NCBI GenBank assembly: GCA_945865355.1
Contig: CAMBDN010000145.1
Span: 1-6,391, forward strand
DNA from: Legionella genomosp. 1
GTDB lineage: Bacteria > Pseudomonadota > Gammaproteobacteria > Legionellales > Legionellaceae
Reading direction: 5' to 3'
DNA: 6,391 nucleotides
Under the pieces are notes generated by a model. It had not been told where the DNA came from. It worked only from the letters and a program-made list of their open reading frames with translations, and made no database searches. Positions 1 through 4,725 of the stretch are shown in pieces. Position numbers and translations under genes: made by a program. Each line of letters begins with the position of its first letter. Within the stretch, counting starts at the first letter, position 1.

Positions 1-42
1 TTCCGATAATTCAGTCGGAATCCAGTTGTAACGCGGCTTCAT
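1..42 (-). CDS. Unrecognised protein, N-terminal 14 residues only
   Basis: An ATG at 40-42 on the minus strand opens a frame that stays open to the window edge and reads MKPRYNWIPTELSE. A good ribosome binding site, GGGGAG, lies 8 bases upstream of the ATG, which is the main reason to call it a gene. Fourteen residues are too few to assign a family. It follows the truncated transporter in the same direction, so it could be the first gene of an inserted mobile element (for example a transposase) or simply the next gene after a deletion junction. No function is claimed. Confidence 0.4.
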   Translation of the reverse strand, partial: MKPRYNWIPTELSE

Positions 43-127
43 CTAGGTGGCTCCCCAATTTTTATAAACTTTGCACCTGGCACATGATACAGCAGACAAC
101 CCTTATCAGCACTGACTTTAAAGAAAA

Positions 128-733
128 TTAGAAACTAGCAACGATGTGACCAATTGAAGAGCCGAGCAGCGCAAGAAAAAACGGCATGCGCCAAACAATC
201 CATTCTAGCTCTGGGTAGGTATTGACTAAATAGTTCACGGCTAATATTGCGATGGAGGCAAGTAACAGTCCCGCCATTGTGCCAAAAGGGGCCCAACTGC
301 CGGAATAGCCTTTTTGCGAGGCTTCAGCATTTTCCACCAAATAAGCAGAGGAATTAAGATATTCTCCACCACAACAGAAGCTTTGAATGATTCGTAAGAT
401 CAATAACATAACCATTGATCCAATTCCAAAGGCACTTTTTGAGGGGATAAATCCAATACACGCAGTGGCGATCCCCATACTTAAAACGGAGGCTGCGAGG
501 GTAATTTTTCGCCCATAAATATCAGAAAATAATCCCATCACCAGAGCGCCAAGTGGGCGGGCCAAATAACCGGCAAAGAAAGTAGTGAATACAATTAATA
601 GCCCTGCATTGGTATCACCCATTAAATATTTCGCCAGATAGACTGACAACAAGCCGCAAATTGCTAAATCAAAGGATTCAACAAGATTGCCCATCATACC
701 GGCAAGAATAATACGGGTCTGATGCTTTATCAT
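128..733 (-). pseudogene. Truncated MFS transporter, MHS (ProP/KgtP-like) family, N-terminal half
   Basis: This is the N-terminal half of an inner-membrane proton-coupled solute transporter of the major facilitator superfamily. The 201 residues cover about five to six hydrophobic segments. The loop signature GLFSDIYGRK at residues 67-76 is MFS motif A. The segment around 112-135, with ILRIIQ then GGEY and a YLVENA acid pair, is typical of the metabolite:H+ symporter subfamily (ProP, KgtP, ShiA). Family members are normally a little over 400 residues with 12 segments. Here the frame ends after WRMPFFLALLGSSIG plus a few unrelated-looking residues (HIVASF), so the second half is missing. The start ATG overlaps the deformylase stop by four bases (ATGA), indicating translational coupling. 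The natural substrate cannot be told. A working six-segment half-transporter is unlikely, hence the pseudogene label, though transcription with the operon is expected. Confidence 0.82.
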
Positions 734-1254
734 GATGACAACCTTTTTTGATACTCTTCAGAGGAGATGATGGTATCTTTATCTTCAACGCGATCAAAAA
801 ATAAGATTCCATCTAAATGATCGATTTCATGTTGCAGTATTCGGGCCTCTAGGCCCGTTGCGTGTTTCGTTATTTTTTTTCCATCTCGGTCTGAGCCTGA
901 ATATTCAATTTCTGTTGCACGGGGCACTTCACCCATCATGCCACCACCATTAAGGCATCCTTCATAACCCAACTCTCTTTCATCAGATAATATTTTTAAT
1001 GATGGGTTTATAAGCACAGTATTAGGGATTTCTATCTCTGGTTTTCGTTTACTATAAGTACTGCCAAATACGATAACTCGCTTACCGATCCCAATTTGTG
1101 GTGCGGCGACACCCACCGCTCCTTTTTCTTGCATGATATGCAGCATTTCTTCAATGAGATCCTCTAACCAACGTGCTCCAAACTCAGTAGGCTCGATGGG
1201 TGTGGCTATATCTCTCAGCAGTGGATTGTCTCGTTGCAGTATTTCTCTCATCAT
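730..1254 (-). CDS. def: Peptide deformylase
   Basis: Removes the formyl group from the N-terminal methionine of nascent proteins in the cytoplasm; a metal-dependent hydrolase. All three family motifs are present in 174 residues, a usual length: motif 1 GVAAPQIG at 48-55 (Gln53), motif 2 EGCLN at 98-102 with the metal ligand Cys100, and motif 3 QHEIDH at 141-146 with metal ligands His142 and His146 and catalytic Glu143. Motif 2 is EGCLN-GGG rather than the common EGCLS-VP, a variant seen in accessory deformylases. Two ATGs are adjacent; the second (1249-1251, MREIL) is better spaced from the AAGGTG ribosome binding site, while the first abuts it. The upstream gene's TGA touches the first ATG and the stop overlaps the transporter start, so it is the middle of a coupled operon. 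It is probably a second deformylase carried by the element, not the housekeeping copy beside fmt. Confidence 0.93.
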   Translation of the reverse strand: MMREILQRDNPLLRDIATPIEPTEFGARWLEDLIEEMLHIMQEKGAVGVAAPQIGIGKRVIVFGSTYSKRKPEIEIPNTVLINPSLKILSDERELGYEGCLNGGGMMGEVPRATEIEYSGSDRDGKKITKHATGLEARILQHEIDHLDGILFFDRVEDKDTIISSEEYQKRLSS

Positions 1255-1806
1255 TCACCTTAATTTTTTATTAATGACCAATTTTAATGTTGGCTTTGGT
1301 TGGGTCGGTAGTGATATTGCTTGCAAGATTTTTTGCAAACAGAATTTGCCTATATGACCGAGGGTATCAATTTTATTCACGAGGTTATTTCTTACGGCTT
1401 CATTATTCGATTTTGATGCATATGAATAGACCACTTGATATTGATCAAAACGCGAAGGCACCGCGATCCCTATAGGAAATTTTGGAGCTTCTTGTTTAAA
1501 ATGGTGCACAGATCCTTGACAGGTTTTATGGTAAAGGTCTTCCCATAATCGCGCCTTCCCTGCCAGAAAAAAATCAGGATGAAAGCTGGCATCCAATTGC
1601 CAAATATTTTGTTCGATCAAATTGTATTCAATGGAGGGGTGTGACGAGAAAAAAAGTAATCCATTGTGACGGCTCAGTAGCGCTATTGCCATATAATCAA
1701 TCTCTAGATGTCCAAGCACTTCACGAAATATTCTTAAAAGCGTTCGATAATGCCCAAACAATAAGTCTTTCGCTTGTGGGTGTAAATTTACTTCTGTACA
1801 ACTCAA
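1255..1806 (-). CDS. LuxR-type N-terminal sensor-like protein lacking the HTH domain
   Basis: A 183-residue soluble protein. The stretch from about residue 50 to 90, LLFFSSHPSIEYNL followed by FHPDFFLAGKARLWED, resembles the PAS/GAF-like sensor halves of LuxR-type regulators abundant in Legionella-like bacteria. A further block (VVYSYASKS then a helix ending GHIGKFCLQKI, 125-160) fits the end of such a domain. After that only a short basic tail (KLVINKKLR) follows; the LuxR DNA-binding domain that would make a full regulator of about 250 residues is absent, with no downstream frame to supply it. The start is TTG, chosen because a strong TAAGGAG lies 8 bases upstream and a stop lies in frame seven codons before it. 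Its TGA touches the deformylase ATG. It may bind a small ligand or act on another regulator. The fold assignment is by eye and tentative. Confidence 0.6.
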   Translation of the reverse strand: MSCTEVNLHPQAKDLLFGHYRTLLRIFREVLGHLEIDYMAIALLSRHNGLLFFSSHPSIEYNLIEQNIWQLDASFHPDFFLAGKARLWEDLYHKTCQGSVHHFKQEAPKFPIGIAVPSRFDQYQVVYSYASKSNNEAVRNNLVNKIDTLGHIGKFCLQKILQAISLPTQPKPTLKLVINKKLR

Positions 1807-1814
1807 GTCTGCGA

Positions 1815-1821
1815 CTCCTTA
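1815..1821 (-). promoter_or_regulatory. Ribosome binding site fixing the TTG start at 1806
   Basis: TAAGGAG on the minus strand, 8 bases before TTG at 1804-1806. An ATG at 1822-1824 lies just upstream but is followed at once by TAA (the TAA of the binding site itself), so it can only make a one-codon minigene. This supports TTG as the real start. Confidence 0.7.
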
Positions 1822-1831
1822 CATCGATACA

Positions 1832-2329
1832 CTAGCAGGTCACGGCTTGTTTATTGCGTTTTTCTTTGAAAGAAGCAATCGAGCCAACAGCCAAGTCAAT
1901 AATTTTTTGTAAATTTTCCTTCGAGGTATTTATCTCACGAACATCGTGGATTAACTCCAGTACAAAATCAGCATAATCATCCGTATTTCCGGTTTCCTCT
2001 CGATACAAATTATAACTTTTAGTCAAAATATAATGGAGTAACTCATCATCAATGGCATTGGTTTGATGCACCGTCTTGATTTTATCTGGTTCACCAAAAA
2101 GCAGCCAGCCCGGTGACACACTGAGTTGGGTCGCAACATTCATTATTTTGTCATAATCTGGGAGTGCATCACCGCGAATATAACGTCGACAAATCTGCTC
2201 GGAGGCACTGGCTAATTTTGAAAGTGTCCTCATACAAATGCCGCTGGGTGATCGCGAAGCAACATACCCACAGGCCTTCATGGCAACAATTAATCTATTT
2301 GAAAATTCTTTGTACTTTCCCGCGCTCAT
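1832..2329 (-). CDS. Phage-repressor-like HTH transcriptional regulator
   Basis: A 165-residue cytoplasmic DNA-binding protein. Residues about 9-79 form an XRE/Cro-CI-type helix-turn-helix domain: FSNRLIVAMKACGY, then RTLSKLASASEQICRRYIRGD (turn and recognition helix), and the typical closing phrase SVSPGWLLFGE at 71-80. The C-terminal 85 residues (acidic, with TGNTDDYADFVLELIHDV and a helical KENLQKIIDLAVGSIASFKEKR) are probably for oligomerisation; no peptidase motif of LexA/CI type is seen. ATG at 2327-2329 is preceded by GGGAG at 9 bases. It is the first gene of the operon, 25 bases ahead of the sensor-like gene, and is divergent from the AlpA remnants, the usual position for a repressor controlling its own promoter and excision functions. 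That role is inferred from position and fold. Confidence 0.82.
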   Translation of the reverse strand: MSAGKYKEFSNRLIVAMKACGYVASRSPSGICMRTLSKLASASEQICRRYIRGDALPDYDKIMNVATQLSVSPGWLLFGEPDKIKTVHQTNAIDDELLHYILTKSYNLYREETGNTDDYADFVLELIHDVREINTSKENLQKIIDLAVGSIASFKEKRNKQAVTC

Positions 2330-2359
2330 TGTGACTGTCTCCCTGAAAATAATTAAATA

Positions 2360-2388
2360 AAATTATCATATAATTCAGTATCAATCAA
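2360..2388 (-). promoter_or_regulatory. Candidate sigma-70 promoter of the repressor-sensor-deformylase-transporter operon
   Basis: On the minus strand TTGATT (2383-2388) and TAATTT (2360-2365) are separated by 17 bases, about 30 bases ahead of the repressor start codon. The region is strongly AT-rich, so a chance match is possible, but spacing and position are right. An inverted repeat arm (2379-2387) overlaps the -35 hexamer. Confidence 0.45.
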
Positions 2389-2435
2389 TTACATATTAAA
2401 TGTTTACAATATTTTCACATATACACTGATTGATA
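2379..2435. repeat. Inverted 9-bp repeat, candidate operator pair
   Basis: TATCAATCA at 2379-2387 is repeated in inverse orientation as TGATTGATA at 2427-2435, 39 bases apart (48 bases between arm centres). One arm overlaps the candidate -35 of the repressor operon; the other lies on the side of the divergent AlpA remnants. This is a plausible pair of half-sites for autoregulation by the HTH protein, though AT-rich DNA produces such repeats by chance. Confidence 0.35.
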
Positions 2436-2537
2436 TTAATTTGAATAATGAATTACTATTAGTTTCTTCTTGATGTTGTTTTTATAAGTCAAGTATCAAA
2501 TAGAGTTATAGTGAATTGTGTTGTTAAATTGTGGAGG

Positions 2538-2793
2538 ATGACAAATGAAGTAAAAAAATTTACCCTAAGTGGGCTACTTTGAGTGGCCAGAGGGTGGGCT
2601 AGTAATCATGGCCGGTGACAGGCGCTGGTGGTTAGATGGTAACTTCCCTGAGCCAGTCAAATTAAATGGAACAACTTTGGCTTGGCATGCTGACACAATC
2701 AATGAATGGATTCAAAGAAAGGTTAAAATTAGCGAAACTAAAAGTAATACTACTAACGCGATAACCGACAGAGATAATGGCCCTAAGTTGTAA
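2538..2793 (+). pseudogene. AlpA-like excisionase/regulator, decayed copy 1
   Basis: AlpA-family proteins are small winged-helix DNA binders that regulate integrases or act as excisionases in P4-type elements. The C-terminal half here is clearly of this family: RRWWLDGNFPEPVKLNGTTLAWHADTINEWIQRKV, then a longer polar tail ending at 2793. The N-terminal half is broken. An ATG at 2538, abutting GGAGG (2533-2537), reads MTNEVKKFTLSGLL and stops at TGA 2580; the family core lies in the next frame (+1). Compared with copy 2, about 8 bases net are missing between AAATTT and GCTGGTGG, and the helix-turn-helix residues matching GRNRLTLRR are shortened to GDRR. A downstream restart at ATG 2608, behind a GAGGGTGG, could give a 61-residue fragment. 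It is most likely non-functional. Confidence 0.65.
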
Positions 2794-3014
2794 TATTCAA
2801 TTTCTCGTTTGATTGACCTATTGCCTTAGTTTTAAACTGTTGCAAAATTTGCAGCAGTTCGATTTTTAGCCGACGCCGATTTGGACAAAATCATTGGGCG
2901 TAATCGGCTGACTTTAAGACGCTGGTGGATGGATGGAAAATGTCCTACTCCTGTAAAATTAAATGGTACCACTTTGGCTTGGCATACTGAGACGATCAAT
3001 GACTGGATTGAACG
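2624..3014 (+). repeat. Diverged tandem duplication of the AlpA core, unit spacing 297 bp
   Basis: Bases 2624-2717 and 2921-3014 align without gaps at an offset of exactly 297, with about 19 mismatches in 94 positions by hand count (roughly 80% identity). The longest shared blocks are ACTTTGGCTTGGCAT and AAATTAAATGG. It reflects duplication, or two separate acquisitions, of an AlpA gene. Confidence 0.8.
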
Positions 3015-3033
3015 AAATACTCGTAGTGGTTAA
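2836..3033 (+). pseudogene. AlpA-like excisionase/regulator, copy 2 without a start codon
   Basis: The frame is open from just after a TAA at 2833-2835 to the stop at 3031-3033. It reads TVAKFAAVRFLADADL, then DKIIGRNRLTLRRWWMDG (helix-turn-helix), PTPVKLNGTTLAW (wing) and TETINDWIERNTRSG. This is a nearly complete AlpA protein of about 65 residues, better preserved in the DNA-binding part than copy 1. No ATG or GTG lies before the conserved region; the first usable codon is TTG at 2881, inside it, and no ribosome binding site is seen. The start region seems lost by mutation or at a duplication junction. A protein could only be made by an unusual start, so it is called a pseudogene. Family function is regulation of integrase or excision. 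Confidence 0.68.
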
Positions 3034-3043
3034 CGACTACTAA

Positions 3044-3080
3044 AATCCGCTGGAATCCGCTGGAATCCGCTGGAATCCGC
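3044..3080. repeat. 10-bp direct tandem repeat, 3.7 copies
   Basis: The unit TGGAATCCGC occurs three times without mismatch at 3051-3080, preceded by a partial copy AATCCGC at 3044-3050. It lies between the stop of AlpA copy 2 and the stop of the AlbA_2 gene, so it is in neither coding region. A 10-bp period puts all copies on the same face of the helix, as in protein-binding arrays, but slippage of a simple repeat is the plain explanation. Confidence 0.85.
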
Positions 3081-3092
3081 CAAGAAACCTTA

Positions 3093-4568
3093 CTATGGGT
3101 TTTTAACCAAGAACCAGGTAGTGGCACGAGCGCGGCCACGAGAGTCAATGATCCCTAACTTCTTTAATGTTGCTAAATTATCACGCAATGTACTATTGGC
3201 TAATGGTTTTTGTAGCTGTTGATTGATGTCATTGAGAGACATTTCTTCCGTTTGCTGAAGTATTGTAATAATTTCTTTTTGACGAGATGTTAATGCAAGT
3301 CGCGGTGCAGATTGCTCTGTGATCATGTTAGCACTGTGTTCCGTGACCATCGGTCTTCCATCTTCAGCTGTGATAATATTTGGGCCACCATATTCAGGTA
3401 CTTTAATAGTAGTGCGAAATACATCCCCTTCAATCATCTCAGGATCTGCGCCACCATAGATTTTACCGTAACGCATCAACTTACGAGATCCAGAGCCTAA
3501 TTCATCTGCACGATGAATTTCGCGAAAGAACGCCCCAATGACTGGATTTTTAGGGAAAGGTGTAAGTGTTGCTGGATTCAGTACACCAAAGCCATGGGGT
3601 ATGTTGGCATTTTCTGTGCGCACCTGACCATATTCAATAATGAGTTTGGCTGGAAAAGCATTGGTATATTCTCGATGAATAAGAAGATTTGCAGCAACCT
3701 CTCGAAAAATGGTATCTCGAAGACTGATCCTTTCTATACCTTCTAGAAAAAAGGGATCTGGTAAATGTTTTTGTACAAAGGCAATAATATGATCATAACT
3801 ATCAATCAAATTTGTTCGAACGAGATCACGATCATCATATCGATCAAAATTAACCTTACGCAAAATGAGATCAGTGCGATGGTGAGGCACGGTGGAAAGA
3901 ATAAGTTGATCAGGGCCTAACAACAGAACGCCGGCCATTGTAACACCGCTTTTTTTGGTGTCTGGATCAACTTGATACAGCTGGGCGCTTTGAATAAATT
4001 CCATGTCACTCATTTTTGACCAAGGATGACCGGCCGTTCCGATGGTGGCTAATTTTCGGCAAAGATCAATTAAATCCTTACGCAGATCATTAAGTTCAAT
4101 ATGAGGATAGACCTTATTTTCTGAGTAAGTGGCTTGTTTGCGATGGTAAAGATGGGCAACTTGTATTGTATAGTCTGTAATATCCAAGTCACTATCCCCA
4201 TTCCTGTCGTAAATACGACCATTGCATCGGTGCACTTGCGAACTTTCGGGTACATAGATTCGCAAGATCACCTTGCTATCAATCATTAGTTCATCGATTG
4301 ATAGGTATGCGGGAGGGTACAGTTTTTGTGGATTATTGATATTGGCAATAAAGTCTTTTTTAATTTTTTCAATTGCATCGGGAGCAATGCCTTGAACATG
4401 ACCCGAATCTTCCATACCAAGTAAAATAGTACCTCCGTGTCGATTGAGAAATGCACAAACCGTTTCATATACGCTGCGAGTAACACTGGTTTTAGACTCT
4501 TTAAATTCAAGCGTTAAACCTTCTCCGCCCTGTATGAGTTGCAATAATTCTTGTTCGCTGATGTTCAT
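3093..4568 (-). CDS. AlbA_2 (Schlafen-type) domain and GHKL-like ATP-binding putative regulator with winged-helix C-terminus
   Basis: A 491-residue cytoplasmic protein of the COG2865 type. N-terminal AlbA_2/Schlafen domain: LTLEFKESK at 18-26, then ETVCAFLNRHGGTILLGMEDSGHVQGI at 35-61. Middle GHKL-like ATPase part: FREVAANLLIHREY at 288-301 (N-box-like), FGVLNPA at 327-333, and the glycine-rich ADELGSGSRKL at 354-364. Linker at 395-422 with a near-repeated VTEHSANMITEQS, then a winged helix (427-491) with LTSRQKEIITILQQ and STLRDNLATLKKLGIIDSRG. The length is normal and the protein appears intact. The ATG lies 27 bases from a perfect palindrome. Such proteins are described as predicted transcriptional regulators and are frequent on mobile elements; related domains also occur in nucleases and defence proteins. 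The actual role here is not known. It follows the integrase on the same strand across 157 bases. Confidence 0.85.
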   Translation of the reverse strand: MNISEQELLQLIQGGEGLTLEFKESKTSVTRSVYETVCAFLNRHGGTILLGMEDSGHVQGIAPDAIEKIKKDFIANINNPQKLYPPAYLSIDELMIDSKVILRIYVPESSQVHRCNGRIYDRNGDSDLDITDYTIQVAHLYHRKQATYSENKVYPHIELNDLRKDLIDLCRKLATIGTAGHPWSKMSDMEFIQSAQLYQVDPDTKKSGVTMAGVLLLGPDQLILSTVPHHRTDLILRKVNFDRYDDRDLVRTNLIDSYDHIIAFVQKHLPDPFFLEGIERISLRDTIFREVAANLLIHREYTNAFPAKLIIEYGQVRTENANIPHGFGVLNPATLTPFPKNPVIGAFFREIHRADELGSGSRKLMRYGKIYGGADPEMIEGDVFRTTIKVPEYGGPNIITAEDGRPMVTEHSANMITEQSAPRLALTSRQKEIITILQQTEEMSLNDINQQLQKPLANSTLRDNLATLKKLGIIDSRGRARATTWFLVKNP

Positions 4569-4594
4569 GATAGCTCATTGTTGTTATTTACAAA

Positions 4595-4613
4595 TGGTGA
4601 CACATTGTCACCA
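4595..4613. promoter_or_regulatory. Palindrome TGGTGACA-N3-TGTCACCA, candidate operator of the AlbA_2 gene
   Basis: A perfect 8-bp inverted repeat with a 3-base centre (CAT), 27 bases upstream of the AlbA_2 start codon. Its core GTGACA-N3-TGTCAC occurs again at 4758-4772. Position and symmetry fit a dimeric regulator, perhaps the AlbA_2 winged-helix protein itself. Confidence 0.55.
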
Positions 4614-4640
4614 GTTAGTGTGTTGCATTGTATATTATTC

Positions 4641-4665
4641 AGTCGGTGACGGTTTTTCACCGACT
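4641..4665. promoter_or_regulatory. Inverted repeat AGTCGGTGA / TCACCGACT
   Basis: Perfect 9-bp arms (4641-4649 and 4657-4665) around a 7-base centre. It shares the GGTGA/TCACC half-sequence with the palindrome at 4595-4613 but with wider spacing. A TATACA at 4629-4634 (minus strand) just downstream could be a -10 box for the AlbA_2 gene; no convincing -35 is seen. It could be an operator or a transcript hairpin. Confidence 0.4.
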
Positions 4666-4681
4666 CACTATTTAAAATTTT

Positions 4682-4724
4682 TTAATCAAAGGGTGGGGGC
4701 AATTTGTCCCCACCCTTTGATTAA
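4682..4724 (-). terminator. 17-bp perfect hairpin just after the integrase stop
   Basis: Arms 4682-4698 and 4708-4724 are fully complementary (the GC block is GGGTGGGG/CCCCACCC) around a 9-base loop. It begins one base past the integrase stop codon. In the minus direction it is followed by an A/T tract with a short T run (TTAAAAAATTTT), not a clean U tract. An intrinsic terminator for integrase transcription, or a block against read-through into the AlbA_2 gene, is the likely role. Confidence 0.6.
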
Positions 4725-4725
4725 T

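Noticed and set aside
49..57. TGGCTCCCC, the reverse complement of the last nine bases of the tRNA-Asn fragment, as a second attachment site.
   Set aside because: It is only 9 bases, in inverse and not direct orientation, and is better explained as the GGGGAG ribosome binding site of the frame starting at 42.
1133..1835. Plus-strand frames of about 60-75 codons at 1133-1357, 1287-1475 and 1641-1835.
   Set aside because: They lie antisense within the well-supported deformylase and sensor-like genes, have no family features and are shadows.
2470..2500. A plus-strand promoter for AlpA copy 1 (TTGATG plus an AT-rich hexamer).
   Set aside because: No convincing -10 box lies at 16-18 bases; in such AT-rich DNA the match is not informative.
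2569..2607. GTG at 2569 as the real start of AlpA copy 1.
   Set aside because: There is no ribosome binding site before it, and the residues it adds (GYFEWPEGG) do not fit the family; the GGAGG belongs to the ATG region at 2538-2547.
2863..2868. A one-base frameshift in the T run of AlpA copy 2, as suggested by the TTG frame from 2840 (LQNLQQFDF then TAG).
   Set aside because: The downstream frame is continuous back to 2836 and its TVAKF aligns in frame with VKKF of copy 1, so loss of the start codon explains it without a frameshift.
3044..3080. The short tandem repeat as a CRISPR array.
   Set aside because: Units are 10 bp and contiguous with no spacers, and no cas gene is present.
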